From: Bacteroidaceae bacterium
GTDB taxonomy: Bacteria > Bacteroidota > Bacteroidia > Bacteroidales > Bacteroidaceae
DNA: 50,803 nucleotides
Assembly (NCBI GenBank): GCA_017483765.1
Contig: JAFUVE010000035.1
Span: 1-50,803, forward strand
Reading direction: 5' to 3'
Below are positions 1 to 8,775 of this stretch, in pieces; the stretch's first letter is position 1; each line of letters begins with the position of its first letter. The notes beneath the pieces are model-generated. The model saw nothing but the letters and a program-made list of their open reading frames with translations. It made no database searches and was not told where the DNA came from. A program made the translations under genes and the position numbers.

Positions 1-147
1 ACGAGTTTGTTGGTGGATGAGCTTCGGTAAGAGTTAGGGAAGTTGTACGTGTAAAAACGGATTTTTCACCTCCTACGAGTTTGTTGGTGGACGGGCATGG
101 TACGAATCAGGGGCGTTGTACGTGTAAAAACGGATTGTTCACCTCCT
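1..147. repeat. Tandem repeat, about 74-base unit, two copies plus a partial third
   Basis: Two units (1-74 and 75-147) share their first 16 bases and their last 33 or so; about 24 central bases differ. A degraded third unit seems to start at 148. Each unit holds a short hairpin-forming stretch (49-69 and 122-142) of the form GTG-A-rich, CGGA, T-rich-CAC. The array begins exactly at the window edge, so more copies may lie to the left. It sits just downstream of the minus-strand tRNA gene. Function unknown. Confidence 0.75.
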
Positions 148-170
148 ACGGGGTTGTTGCGAGGTATATC

Positions 171-207
171 AAAAAACGCAGGCAGTCGAAAAAGACTGTC
201 TGCGTTT
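171..207 (-). terminator. Rho-independent terminator after tRNA-Lys
   Basis: On the minus strand a 14-base stem (194-207 with 174-187, one G-T pair) closes a six-base T-rich loop and is followed by TTTT. It starts four bases after the encoded CCA end of the tRNA, the expected place for its terminator. Confidence 0.85.
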
Positions 208-210
208 GGT

Positions 211-286
211 TGGTGACCTGTCTGGGGCTCGAACCCAGGACCCCCTCCTTAAAAGGGAGATGCTCTACCTACTGAGCTAACAAGTC
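211..286 (-). tRNA. tRNA-Lys (anticodon TTT)
   Basis: The minus strand folds as a full cloverleaf. The acceptor GACTTGT (280-286) pairs with ACAGGTC with one G-T pair. The D arm TAGCTCAGTAGGTAGAGC, an anticodon loop CTTTTAA between TCTCC and GGAGG, and the T loop TTCGAGC are all present. Positions 34-36 are TTT, giving lysine. The discriminator A and an encoded CCA (211-213) follow. The lysyl-tRNA synthetase gene lies about 5 kb away on the same strand, which may be coincidence. Confidence 0.97.
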
Positions 287-425
287 TACCTTAAAATGCT
301 TCTTTCGAAGCGCAAAAACTGATTTTGTCAGCTTTCGCAAAGACTGCGGGGCTTTACTTCCGCAGGTGATTTTTTGAAATCGGTTGCAAAGTTACAAAAA
401 ATTTTGATACCAGAAAAATAAATCC

Positions 426-1442
426 CTACTTTTTTGATGTTTTCTTTTCGGATTTCTTTGATTTCGATGATTTGTTGCCCGTTTTCTTCGATTTTCGCTC
501 AGATTTTGGCGTTTTTTGGGAGGATTCTGACTTCTTGGTTTCTGACTTCGATTTCTCCGGTTTTGCCTGCTTCGTAGCAGATGAGTCTGATTTGACGGAA
601 TCATGAGCAACAGCGAGAGAGTCGGAGTCAGACGGCTCGGGACGAGCCGAGAGATTGGCTGGTCGGCGGTTATAGGGCAGTTTCACGTATGGGCGTCCTG
701 CCTTATAGGGTGCAATCTCATATTCCTGGTAGATGAAGACGAGGGAGTCGTCCTGGAGGAATGCTCCGTTGGCCGGCAGGGGGACCATGCCCTGGCTTCG
801 GCAGTCTTCTCCAATGAGGAGAAAGTCGAACAGCTGGCTTGGATGCTTCACGAGGGTCTTGCCCAGGTAGTCGGTGATTTGCCGCCGGTAGTTGTCGACG
901 TCCGCCGAGTCAACGAGGTCGGCCAGCGTGAAGTCAGCCTTTGTGAAAGTATATCCTACGGAGAGGTGCGACTTGTTTTGGTCGCCTCCGATTATGGTGT
1001 CTTCCTTCATAAAGGTGATGTAGTCCTTGTTCTCATAGATTTTCCGGATGCCCGTCCGGATGAAGACCTCACGCACGAGCGACGCCTCCAGCTCCTCCCT
1101 GTTGTTGATGAACTCGGCCTGTTTTTTCAATGCCTCCTTGCGAACATAAGCTGCAGCAAGCGACTTGACAGCTTCTTTGTCGCTGGTTGGGTCCACCTGC
1201 AAGACGGTGCTGAGCCACATGGCATAGTTTTTCTTGCACAGCTCGCTCAGTCCCGATGGGTCGGCTATATATACCGTGGCAAAGGCAGTCCCCTTCCCTA
1301 CTTTATATCCCGCAGAGTCGTTTGCCACGAATGTGTTGATTTTATAGAATCCGCCCTCTGGCTCCTTGTCGCCAGGGCAAGCGGTCAGCGCGATGCACAG
1401 GGCGCTGAGGAGGACGGAACGCAAAAGTAGACGGAGTGACAT
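426..1442 (-). CDS. RsiV-family (DUF3298) lipoprotein with Lys/Ser-rich tail
   Basis: This 338-residue protein starts with a lipoprotein signal peptide ending in ALTAC, so it is probably anchored in an envelope membrane. Residues about 50-265 resemble the DUF4163/DUF3298 pair of RsiV and PdaC. The C-terminal part carries the typical pattern of a Phe-rich strand, then YEIAPYKAGRPYVKLPY. In Bacillus, RsiV is an anti-sigma factor that binds lysozyme, but this protein has no transmembrane anti-sigma segment and no sigma factor beside it, so that role should not be assumed. The last 70 or so residues are almost only Lys, Ser, Thr and Glu, an unusual tail that may contact anionic envelope polymers (inference). 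It is the last gene of a minus-strand run, 120 bases after the HAD gene across a nonamer repeat. Confidence 0.8.
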   Translation of the reverse strand: MSLRLLLRSVLLSALCIALTACPGDKEPEGGFYKINTFVANDSAGYKVGKGTAFATVYIADPSGLSELCKKNYAMWLSTVLQVDPTSDKEAVKSLAAAYVRKEALKKQAEFINNREELEASLVREVFIRTGIRKIYENKDYITFMKEDTIIGGDQNKSHLSVGYTFTKADFTLADLVDSADVDNYRRQITDYLGKTLVKHPSQLFDFLLIGEDCRSQGMVPLPANGAFLQDDSLVFIYQEYEIAPYKAGRPYVKLPYNRRPANLSARPEPSDSDSLAVAHDSVKSDSSATKQAKPEKSKSETKKSESSQKTPKSERKSKKTGNKSSKSKKSEKKTSKK

Positions 1443-1466
1443 TGAATTTAAGTTTTTTTATAGATA

Positions 1467-1550
1467 ATCGGAGTACTCTGAATACTCAGAGGAATCGGAA
1501 CACTCTGAATAATCGGAGGAATCGGAATACTCGGAGGACTCGGAGAGATC
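1467..1550. repeat. Degenerate 9-base tandem repeat (CGGAnnACT type)
   Basis: About nine imperfect copies of a nonamer close to CGGARTACT fill the spacer between the HAD gene and the RsiV-type gene. The same unit recurs at 2352-2450 and in drifted form at 22219-22295. Confidence 0.8.
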
Positions 1551-1562
1551 CAAAGGAGGAGG

Positions 1563-2333
1563 TCAATCTGAGACAACGGATTTCAATGAATCCAGCAGCT
1601 CTTCCCATCCGTCGGCAAGGGCTTGCATGGATGGATAGAGGATGTTGGCACCAGCCTGATAGAGCACCTCGTCGGGCAGCGGCCCGGTGTTGACAGCGAT
1701 GGTGAAGACGCCTGCCGCCACTCCTGCCTGGACTCCGAGGGGTGCGTTCTCGATGACGACAGACTGCCATGGCTGGAGCCGTCCGCCGTCGGCATTCAAG
1801 AAGCGTCCACCCTTCTCCAGCCCCATGAGATAAGGCTCTGCGTCAGGTTTTCCTTTCTTTACATCATACGCGGTGACCATCAGTTCCTGCCGGAAGATGC
1901 CCGGAAAGCTGCGCTGAAGGCGCTGCAAAAGCACTTTCTGCCCGGATCCCGTCACGATGACCGGCGTCACCCCTACCCCCTTCACTTTCTTCAGCAGCTC
2001 GTATGCCCCGGGCATGGGCTTTGCCTCCGGGCACTGCTCAAAAAGCTTGCTTTTATAGTGGTACATGGCTTCGCACTCCTCATCCGTAGCGAGATGGCCG
2101 CGCTCACGCATCGACACGATGTTGATGGTTCCGGCTCCAGTACGTCCTTCATGCATGTAGGCCTCCCATTCCGGGAAGGTGAATCCGAAATGTTCCATCG
2201 TGCGGTGCCAGCAGCTGGCATGGTTGCGCATGGAGTCGTAAAGCACACCATCCATGTCGAACATGGCAGTGCGCACGTCCATTCTTTTCTGGCCGGTGGT
2301 CTGTAGATATTTCTGTATTGCGGTTTTTATCAT
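1563..2333 (-). CDS. HAD-superfamily phosphatase/phosphomutase, beta-phosphoglucomutase-like
   Basis: The 256-residue product has the HAD core of subfamily I with a helical cap. Motif I is FDMDGVLYDS (residues about 25-34, with the nucleophile Asp and the general acid Asp). Motif II is VTGSG (about 129-133), a conserved Lys follows in KKGKPDAEPY (motif III), and the acidic motif IV region is VVIENAPLGVQAG. The arrangement fits sugar-phosphate phosphatases and beta-phosphoglucomutases; the substrate cannot be read from sequence. A shorter start at Met18 is possible because the first 17 residues precede the usual HAD start. It lies downstream of pgi on the same strand, which suits a role near sugar phosphates (inference). 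Confidence 0.88.
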   Translation of the reverse strand: MIKTAIQKYLQTTGQKRMDVRTAMFDMDGVLYDSMRNHASCWHRTMEHFGFTFPEWEAYMHEGRTGAGTINIVSMRERGHLATDEECEAMYHYKSKLFEQCPEAKPMPGAYELLKKVKGVGVTPVIVTGSGQKVLLQRLQRSFPGIFRQELMVTAYDVKKGKPDAEPYLMGLEKGGRFLNADGGRLQPWQSVVIENAPLGVQAGVAAGVFTIAVNTGPLPDEVLYQAGANILYPSMQALADGWEELLDSLKSVVSD

Positions 2334-2351
2334 GAGTTGTTTTTAGGTGAT

Positions 2352-2486
2352 AGGAGTACTCAGAGCACTCGGAGAACTCAGAGTATTCGGAGAACTCAGA
2401 AAGACCGGAGATTCCGGATATTCCGGAGAGAGCGGGAGAATCCGAAAAAGCTAATCCGGAGAGTCCGGAAATATTCCGGGCTCTCC
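2352..2486. repeat. Degenerate 9-base tandem repeat ending in a hairpin
   Basis: Nonamers of the type GGAGAACTC and GGATATTCC run from 2352 to about 2450. At 2458-2486 a clean hairpin follows: GGAGAG and CCGGAA pair with TTCCGG and CTCTCC, with one opposed base on each side. It lies 28 bases past the pgi stop codon and may act as its terminator, although only a short T run follows it on the minus strand. Confidence 0.75.
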
Positions 2487-2513
2487 AGATTTTCTCTTAT
2501 CGGATGCGTAGAA

Positions 2514-3848
2514 TTAAGCCAGTCTGGCCTTGATAGCCTTGCTTTCTGCCTCGTATCCCGGCTTGTCGAGCAGCGCGAACATATTGCGCTTGTAGTCCTC
2601 GACACCAGGCTGGTTGAACGGGTTGACCTTCAGCACGAGTCCGCTCACTCCGCATGCCTTCTCAAAGAAGTAGATGAGCTGTCCGATGTTGTACTCGTCG
2701 AGCTTGTCGATGCAGATGCGAATGTTAGGCACGCCTCCGTCGACATGTGCGATCTGCGTGCCCAGCTCAGCCATCTTGTTCACCTCGTCGATTCGTTTGC
2801 CTGCAAGGAAGTTCAGTCCGTCAAGGTTTTCCTCGTCTGTAGGCACAGCCAGCGTGTGGTTGACATTGTCCACAGAGATGACCGTCTCGAAGATTGTGCG
2901 TTCTCCGTCCTGGATCCACTGTCCCATGGAATGGAGGTCGGTGGAGAAGTCCACAGCAGCAGGGAAGATGCCTTTCTTGTCCTTTCCCTCGCTCTCTCCA
3001 TAGAGCTGCTTCCACCATTCGTTCATGTAGTGGAGCTTGGGCTGGAAGTTGACGAGGATCTCGATTTTCTTTCCCGCGTTATAGAGCGCGTTGCGGATGG
3101 CAGCATACTGAGAGCATGGGTTGTCGGCAAACGGTATGTTCAGACCAGTGGCCTCTTCCATGTCCTTGGCTCCCTTGACGAGCGCCTTGATGTCGTATCC
3201 GGCGCATGCGATGGGCAGCAGTCCCACGGGCGTGAGCACCGAGAAGCGTCCTCCCACATTGTCCGGTATGATGAACGACTTGTATCCCTCCTTGTCAGCC
3301 GTAGTGCGTGCCGCACCTTTCTTGGCGTCGGTGATAGCAACAATCACTTTCTTAGCCATTTCCTTTCCGCGCTCGTCCTCGCAGAGTTTCTTGAGCAGAC
3401 GGAATGTGATGGCAGTCTCGGTGGTGGTTCCAGACTTGGAGATGTTGATCACTCCGAATTTCTTTCCTTTCAGATAGTCGATGAGCTCGGCAAGATAGTC
3501 CTCGCTGATGTTGTTGCCGGCAAAGAGAATTCTGGGATAATCGCTTGGCTTGAGCCATCCGAACGTGTCGCCGAGAGCCTCGAGCACAGCACGTGCACCC
3601 AGGTAGCTTCCACCGATTCCCGCCACGACCACAGCCTCGCAGTTGTCGCGAAGCACAGCCGCACAGGCATTGATTTCGTCGAGGAATTCCTCAGTGATTT
3701 GAGACGGCAGGTGCATCCATCCCAAGAAGTCATTTCCGGGGCAAGTGCCCTCTTCGAGCGCCTTGTTGGCGTCATTCACAGCCGGTTCAAAAGCCTGAAC
3801 CGCATTTGCGTCGACAAACTGCAACGCTTTTGTGATGTCTAATTTCAT
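2514..3848 (-). CDS. pgi: Glucose-6-phosphate isomerase
   Basis: The 444-residue product interconverts glucose-6-phosphate and fructose-6-phosphate in the cytoplasm. Clear family signs are the phosphate-binding stretch [10 protein letters not shown] (about residues 136-145), [16 protein letters not shown] (about 200-215), and the C-terminal catalytic region with [10 protein letters not shown]. The length matches the short bacterial class (about 450) rather than the 550-residue E. coli class. The start ATG fits the family N-terminus. The gene stands between gpsA and the HAD gene, with a heptamer repeat in the 102-base upstream spacer and no clear TAnnTTTG box there, so it is probably read through from the lysS promoter (inference). 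Confidence 0.97.
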   Translation of the reverse strand: MKLDITKALQFVDANAVQAFEPAVNDANKALEEGTCPGNDFLGWMHLPSQITEEFLDEINACAAVLRDNCEAVVVAGIGGSYLGARAVLEALGDTFGWLKPSDYPRILFAGNNISEDYLAELIDYLKGKKFGVINISKSGTTTETAITFRLLKKLCEDERGKEMAKKVIVAITDAKKGAARTTADKEGYKSFIIPDNVGGRFSVLTPVGLLPIACAGYDIKALVKGAKDMEEATGLNIPFADNPCSQYAAIRNALYNAGKKIEILVNFQPKLHYMNEWWKQLYGESEGKDKKGIFPAAVDFSTDLHSMGQWIQDGERTIFETVISVDNVNHTLAVPTDEENLDGLNFLAGKRIDEVNKMAELGTQIAHVDGGVPNIRICIDKLDEYNIGQLIYFFEKACGVSGLVLKVNPFNQPGVEDYKRNMFALLDKPGYEAESKAIKARLA

Positions 3849-3860
3849 GTTTTTTATGTA

Positions 3861-3909
3861 GTTTAGAGTTGAGAGTTTAGAGTGAGTTTAGTTGAGAGTT
3901 TAGAGTTGA
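3861..3909. repeat. Degenerate 7-base tandem repeat (TTTAGAG/TTGAGAG)
   Basis: Seven or so copies of a heptamer close to TTTAGAG fill the spacer between gpsA and pgi. The same unit recurs at 14152-14183. Confidence 0.8.
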
Positions 3910-3950
3910 ATGAGGGGGAAAAGCTGTACCATGTCGACGCACATCACTAT

Positions 3951-4952
3951 TTACCTGAATGAGTCGCTGAGGATCTTGATTTCCACGGATGTGGAGATAC
4001 GCTCATAGAGGATGTTATAGACCGCGTCGAGAATGGGCATGTTCACGTGGTAGCGCCTGTTGATTTCCTTGAGGCACTTGGTCCCGAAATAGCCTTCCGC
4101 GATCATCTCCATCTCCAGCTGTGCGGTCTTGACAGAATAGCCGTTTCCGATCATGGTTCCGAACACACGGTTGCGGGAGAAATTGGAGTACATAGTGACC
4201 AGCAAGTCGCCCATATAAACAGAGTTTGAGATTCGGCGGTTGGCAGGCACGATGGCCTGGAGGAAACGCTCCATCTCCTGTATGGCGTTTGCCACGAGTA
4301 CCGACTGGAAGTTGTCGCCCTTCTTCAGTCCGTGGCATATTCCTGCGCAAATGGCATATACATTCTTAAGCACGGAGCTGTATTCGATGCCCTCGATGTC
4401 GGTGCTGACAGTGGTCTTCACGTTCTTTCCTGCAAGGATGGCCGCCACCATGGCACCGTTCACCGTGCTTCGGCACCCGACGGTGAGATAGCAGAGACGC
4501 TCGAGCGCCACCTCCTCCGCATGCGACGGTCCGCCGATACAAGAGATCTGCTCTTCCGGCACGTCGAACGTGTGATGGAAATACTGCGAGATGGTGATGT
4601 TGTCGTCGGGCACAATACCTTTAGTGGCAATCACAATCATCTTGTTTCTCAAGCTGGTCTTCAGCTTTTTGAGGTGTCCCTTGAGATAAGGCGAGGGCGT
4701 GACGAAGATGAGTGTGTCGCTGTTTTTCACGACGTTGTTGATGTCGGAGTAGAACGTGATCCTGTCGATGTCGAACTGCACGCTCGTGAGGTAAGCCGGG
4801 TTATGTTTCAGACGCTTGAAGTCGTCAATACGGTCTTCGCGCCGGAAATACCAGTTGATATTCTCGACGTTGACCATGACGATCTTGGCAATGGCAGTGG
4901 CCCAGCTGCCGCCTCCGATAATCGCCACTCTTCCACAATTCTGAAATTCCAA
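3951..4952 (-). CDS. gpsA: NAD(P)-dependent glycerol-3-phosphate dehydrogenase
   Basis: This enzyme reduces dihydroxyacetone phosphate to sn-glycerol-3-phosphate, the backbone of phospholipids. The Rossmann motif IIGGGSWATAIAK is near the N-terminus, followed by LIFVTPSPYLKGHL, the Lys-containing IATKGIVPDD, and GPSHAEEVA, which places the catalytic lysine region at KNVYAICAGICHGL. The open frame reaches 4985, but both upstream candidates are TTG codons. I prefer TTG at 4952, which gives 333 residues starting MEFQNCGRVAIIGGG and fits homologues. No ATG is available before the Rossmann motif. The gene follows lysS by 125 bases on the same strand. Confidence 0.93.
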   Translation of the reverse strand: MEFQNCGRVAIIGGGSWATAIAKIVMVNVENINWYFRREDRIDDFKRLKHNPAYLTSVQFDIDRITFYSDINNVVKNSDTLIFVTPSPYLKGHLKKLKTSLRNKMIVIATKGIVPDDNITISQYFHHTFDVPEEQISCIGGPSHAEEVALERLCYLTVGCRSTVNGAMVAAILAGKNVKTTVSTDIEGIEYSSVLKNVYAICAGICHGLKKGDNFQSVLVANAIQEMERFLQAIVPANRRISNSVYMGDLLVTMYSNFSRNRVFGTMIGNGYSVKTAQLEMEMIAEGYFGTKCLKEINRRYHVNMPILDAVYNILYERISTSVEIKILSDSFR

Positions 4953-5077
4953 GATAGCTATTATTTTAGTAGAAGAAAAAAACAAAGATGCGGGTTGATG
5001 GACTCATTGTCTATCAAAACGGGAAAAACCCGGTCCATGGACGTTCTTTCGTCCACGAGCCAGGTTATCCTGCCTTT

Positions 5078-6805
5078 TTATCCCAGTTTGGCAAGCACTT
5101 CCTCCAGTTCAGCCACTGACGGCTTCTGGAGTTCGAGCTTGTATTTCTTGATTACTTCTCCAATTTGCTGTTGTATCTTCTGTGCGTTGGCCTTAGCCAG
5201 GTCGCTGACGAGGTTGTACCCGCACTTGTGCAGTACCGGCACGAGGTCAGCCTGAATGCCCACCTCGGCGAACTTGTCTGCTCCGTCCTGCGGCATCTTC
5301 TTCTCCGGCTTCATCTGCGGGAAGAAGAGCACCTCCTGGATGGTCATGTTTCCGGTCATGAGCATGACGAGACGGTCGATTCCGATTCCGATTCCCGACG
5401 TAGGCGGCATTCCGTACTGTAGCGCGCGGAGGAAGTCCTGGTCGATGATCATGGCCTCGTCGTCACCCTTGTCGGCAAGTCGCATCTGCTCGACGAATCT
5501 TTCCTCCTGGTCGATCGGGTCGTTGAGCTCGGAGTAGGCGTTGGCCAGCTCCTTGCCGTTCACCATCAACTCGAAGCGCTCGGTCAGCCCTGGTTTCGAG
5601 CGGTGCATCTTCGTCAGCGGCGACATCTCCACGGGATAGTCCGTGATGAAAGTAGGCTGAATGAAGTTGCCCTCGCAGAATTCGCCGAAAATCTCGTCGA
5701 TGAGTTTTCCCTTGCCCATGGTGTCGTCGATTTCCATGTTGAGCGCCTTGCACACCTCGCGGATCTCATCTTCCGACTTACCTTCGAGGTCGTATCCAGT
5801 CTTCTCCTTGATGGCCTCGAGGATGGGCAGTCGCCGGTAAGGAGCCTTGAAGGAGATGGTCTTTCCGTCCACCACGGTCTCCGTTGTTCCGTTGACGGCA
5901 ATACATATTCGTTCGAGCAGTTGCTCCGTGAAGCTCATCATCCAGTTGTAGTCCTTGTATTGCACGTATAGCTCCATGCACGTAAACTCCGGGTTGTGCG
6001 TACGGTCCATACCCTCATTCCGGAAGTTCTTTCCGATTTCGTACACGCCTTCGAATCCACCCACGATGAGTCGCTTCAGATAGAGCTCCGTGGCGATACG
6101 CATGTACATGTCGACGTTCAGCGCGTTGAAATGGGTGATGAAAGGTCTTGCCGATGCCCCTCCCGCAATATTCTGCAGTGTAGGAGTCTCCACCTCGGTG
6201 TATCCGTTTTCGTCGAGAATCTGTCGCATGGTGCGCAGAACTGTGGCGCGTTTGAGGAAGATGTCTTTCACCCCCTTGTTGACGATGAGGTCGACATAAC
6301 GCTGGCGGTATCTCATCTCCGGGTCCTCGAATGCGTCGTAAGTTTTTCCGTCAGCCTCCTTGACGATAGGCAGTGGCTTGAGGCTCTTAGCCAGCACCGT
6401 GAGTTCCTTCGCATGAACAGAAATCTCTCCAGTCTGTGTGCGGAACAAGAATCCCTTGACACCTACGAAGTCACCGAGGTCGAGTAGTTTCTTGAAAACG
6501 TTGTTGTACAAAGTCTTGTCCTCCTCCGGGCAGATGTCGTCCCTTGTGATGTAAACCTGTATACGTCCTTTAGAGTCCTGCAGTTCGATGAAAGAAGCCT
6601 TACCCATGATTCTTCGGCTCATCATACGTCCGGCAATGCACACGTCCTTCTGTGGTGCGTCGTCCTGGAACTGCGCCAGGATGTCGGTAGAGAATGCGTC
6701 CGTAGGGTATTCAGCAGCAGGATAGGGATTGATGCCCAGTTCCTTCAGTGCCTGCAAGTTGTTACGTCGGTTGATTTCTTGTTCTGAAAGTTCTAAGATG
6801 TTCAT
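5078..6805 (-). CDS. lysS: Lysyl-tRNA synthetase, class II, with C-terminal extension
   Basis: The product charges tRNA-Lys. It has an N-terminal OB-fold anticodon-binding domain (residues about 55-160) and a class II catalytic core. Motif 1 lies near VETPTLQNIAGGA. Motif 2 is in FRNEGMDRTHNPEFTCME, and motif 3 in GIGIGIDRLVMLMTG. The core ends at about residue 500, as in E. coli LysS. A further 70 or so residues follow (from about KKMPQDGADKF), rich in Lys and Gln with a helix-hairpin-helix-like look. Such a tail is, to my knowledge, common in Bacteroidetes LysRS; its role is not known to me. A good promoter lies upstream at 6921-6928 with a leader of about 108 bases. Confidence 0.97.
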   Translation of the reverse strand: MNILELSEQEINRRNNLQALKELGINPYPAAEYPTDAFSTDILAQFQDDAPQKDVCIAGRMMSRRIMGKASFIELQDSKGRIQVYITRDDICPEEDKTLYNNVFKKLLDLGDFVGVKGFLFRTQTGEISVHAKELTVLAKSLKPLPIVKEADGKTYDAFEDPEMRYRQRYVDLIVNKGVKDIFLKRATVLRTMRQILDENGYTEVETPTLQNIAGGASARPFITHFNALNVDMYMRIATELYLKRLIVGGFEGVYEIGKNFRNEGMDRTHNPEFTCMELYVQYKDYNWMMSFTEQLLERICIAVNGTTETVVDGKTISFKAPYRRLPILEAIKEKTGYDLEGKSEDEIREVCKALNMEIDDTMGKGKLIDEIFGEFCEGNFIQPTFITDYPVEMSPLTKMHRSKPGLTERFELMVNGKELANAYSELNDPIDQEERFVEQMRLADKGDDEAMIIDQDFLRALQYGMPPTSGIGIGIDRLVMLMTGNMTIQEVLFFPQMKPEKKMPQDGADKFAEVGIQADLVPVLHKCGYNLVSDLAKANAQKIQQQIGEVIKKYKLELQKPSVAELEEVLAKLG

Positions 6806-6920
6806 GTGAAATAATTTGATTATGATGTCAGCAACATCAGTATTCAGTCAGGAATCCGCTTTTGCTCACAAAAACGTCACCCCAGTAGATGCTGCCAAAA
6901 GTTTAAGTCCATATATTTTG

Positions 6921-6928
6921 CAAAGTTA
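6921..6928 (-). promoter_or_regulatory. Promoter -7 box of lysS
   Basis: On the minus strand this reads TAACTTTG, a perfect Bacteroidetes -7 box. The -33 element is weak (TTTC instead of TTTG). The leader to the lysS ATG is about 108 bases and ends in a small hairpin (GATGT-TGCTG-ACATC) next to the start codon. Confidence 0.7.
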
Positions 6929-6971
6929 CTAATAAAAAAGAAGATTTGAAAATGAAGAAAGAAGAATTTTT

Positions 6972-7004
6972 AAGTGAAAAGTGAAAAGTGAAAAGTGACA
7001 AGTA
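6972..7004. repeat. 7-base tandem repeat AAGTGAA
   Basis: Four to five near-perfect copies of AAGTGAA lie between the lysS promoter and the end of the Ro60 gene. A longer array of the same unit is at 43825-43914. Confidence 0.85.
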
Positions 7005-7106
7005 AATTTAACATATAAAATGAGCATTTCAGGAACATCACCCCCCGCAGTGTAATTTGCCGGCCGTGCTCAGCCACTTCCAGCCCATCCTGCCAGAAAG
7101 AGAAAA

Positions 7107-7137
7107 AAGGTGTGCCGTCTCACGACGTCACACCTTT
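7107..7137 (-). terminator. Terminator of the Ro60 gene
   Basis: AAAGGTGTG (7107-7115) pairs with CACACCTTT (7129-7137), and the inner CGTC/GACG extends the stem past one mismatch. On the minus strand the stem is followed by a TTT run, about 70 bases after the Ro60 stop codon. Confidence 0.75.
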
Positions 7138-7209
7138 GCCGGTTAAGTTTATGAAAGAATAGTCTAACCTTAAAAAAACAAATGTCTAACAAAAAGAATA
7201 TGCATGGGT

Positions 7210-8733
7210 TTATAATTCGATTGCCTTGATCTGGCTGAGCACCTCTTCCCCTCTCTCGATAGCCTGCAGCATGTCGAACACCTTGTCGCTCCATCCAGCA
7301 ATGAGGAACACATCGTCGTCTTTGACGGAGAGCGGGGTGCTTCCGTAGCCACAGAGGTCGAACAGATAGATCTTGGCCTCAGGTGCGACCTGCTTGTATG
7401 ACTTCCACGAGCGGCGGAGTGAATCGCCATCGCTGTAGGAACTGTTCCACATCTGGCAGTCGGTGAAGAAAAACACCTTGTCCACAACCGTCTTGTTTCT
7501 TGCCAGCCAGTTGATGACTTTGTGTCCGTTTGTGGAGAATCCGACCTTGTTCCCATATTTATGCATCTTATCCATGGACTTGAGCACATCGTTACCTGGA
7601 ACTTCCAGCGGTCTCCACACATCCCCGAAAATACCAGTCACCACTTCCTGGCAACGGGTCTTCATCAGCATGGCCAGCAACAGTCCGATGTCATAGTACT
7701 CTATCTTGCTATTAGCCGAGACAGGGCTTCTCATCGACCCACTCACGTCGCACGCCAAAAGTACGCGTGTGTCGGCGTCGAAGCCCGGGATATTCTCTGT
7801 CGACGCGCTTACGGCCTGCTCGAGTGCGGCTCCCAGCTCGCTGTGCTCCACATCGAACTCCCTCAACTCACGGTAAGCCGAGAGGAATCGGAACGGCAGC
7901 TGCCGTGATTTTCTTACAGCCTCCCTGTTGGCGAGATAGCTGCACACCGACCGTATCGTCTTATCCGCCACGTTCATTTTCAGCATATTGCGCAGATTAC
8001 GCAACGTGGCCATATAGCCCATCCGTCGGCTCTCCACGAGCTCTTCCCACTTACGGGCAAAAGCAGCTTCACGCTCAGCATTGTCGGAAAATTCCGTTTT
8101 TCCCAGTTCTGAGAGTTCCGTCTCCCAAGTATAAGGCGTGTCGAGGGTTCCCGTGACGATCTTGTCGAAAATGGCCTGCTGAGCAGCATCCTTGGCTTTA
8201 GGATGAACAAGGAAGAGTGCGTCGCGCAGCTTCACCTCGGCATTGTCGCGGTCATACTTGGCGAACTGGTACTCATCGAAGCGGTTGAATGCCGCCTTCA
8301 GTCCTTTGAGTATCTGATTTGAGACCTTGGCCAGCTTCTTTCGTTTGTCACCCGTAGGGTTCAACTTCTGATAGCAGGCCAGGAGCTCCGTGATTTCGTC
8401 AGCTCTCTGCACAACCTGCGCCACGGTACGTGCCACGAGGTCGTCGCCGCTGTGCACACTTGCCAATGCCACAGTCAGGAGCAACGGCACAGAGCGGAGG
8501 TTCATCTGTGTACGCGCATAGACAGCGAGACGAGCCACAAACTGCGGATCGGTCTTTTTCACCAGATTCTTGATGCGGTTGAGGCGCTCACCGCCTTTCT
8601 CATAGAAATTGTCGTTGAGCATGGAGGTGACAACAGCGGTGTAGAGTTCCATCTCCGCCGACATCATGTAAGCCCGTGCGCCCTCATGGTTGAGGGTCAG
8701 GTTCTGTTCTTTTGCTTTCTCGTTAAATTTCAT
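7210..8733 (-). CDS. rsr: Ro60/Rsr-type RNA-binding protein (TROVE + vWA)
   Basis: The 507-residue protein is a bacterial orthologue of the Ro 60 kDa autoantigen. Residues about 15-320 form the TROVE domain, a HEAT-repeat ring that binds Y RNA and the ends of misfolded RNAs in studied members (established for the family). Residues about 322-500 form a von Willebrand A domain with an intact MIDAS start, DVSGS (Asp329, Ser331, Ser333), and a later FFFTDC. In Deinococcus and Salmonella the partner Y RNA tethers Ro60 to the exonuclease PNPase. Here the gene is monocistronic: it has its own promoter about 330 bases upstream and its own terminator, and neither pnp nor rtcB is nearby. The long leader contains a candidate Y RNA at 8914-9012. 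Confidence 0.93.
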   Translation of the reverse strand: MKFNEKAKEQNLTLNHEGARAYMMSAEMELYTAVVTSMLNDNFYEKGGERLNRIKNLVKKTDPQFVARLAVYARTQMNLRSVPLLLTVALASVHSGDDLVARTVAQVVQRADEITELLACYQKLNPTGDKRKKLAKVSNQILKGLKAAFNRFDEYQFAKYDRDNAEVKLRDALFLVHPKAKDAAQQAIFDKIVTGTLDTPYTWETELSELGKTEFSDNAEREAAFARKWEELVESRRMGYMATLRNLRNMLKMNVADKTIRSVCSYLANREAVRKSRQLPFRFLSAYRELREFDVEHSELGAALEQAVSASTENIPGFDADTRVLLACDVSGSMRSPVSANSKIEYYDIGLLLAMLMKTRCQEVVTGIFGDVWRPLEVPGNDVLKSMDKMHKYGNKVGFSTNGHKVINWLARNKTVVDKVFFFTDCQMWNSSYSDGDSLRRSWKSYKQVAPEAKIYLFDLCGYGSTPLSVKDDDVFLIAGWSDKVFDMLQAIERGEEVLSQIKAIEL

Positions 8734-8775
8734 ATTTCTCGTGTTTATTTGGTTTTACATCGCGGTGCTACTTCA

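Noticed and set aside
603-1430. A 275-codon plus-strand open frame opposite the RsiV-type gene
   Set aside because: It is a shadow frame; the minus-strand protein has a signal peptide and a known domain.
2337-3842. A 501-codon open frame on the plus strand opposite pgi
   Set aside because: It is the shadow of a certain pgi gene. The protein has no recognisable domain, and the frame starts inside a nonamer repeat.
6806-6920. T-box or other tRNA-sensing leader before lysS
   Set aside because: No T-box core or antiterminator was seen, and such elements are rare in Bacteroidetes.
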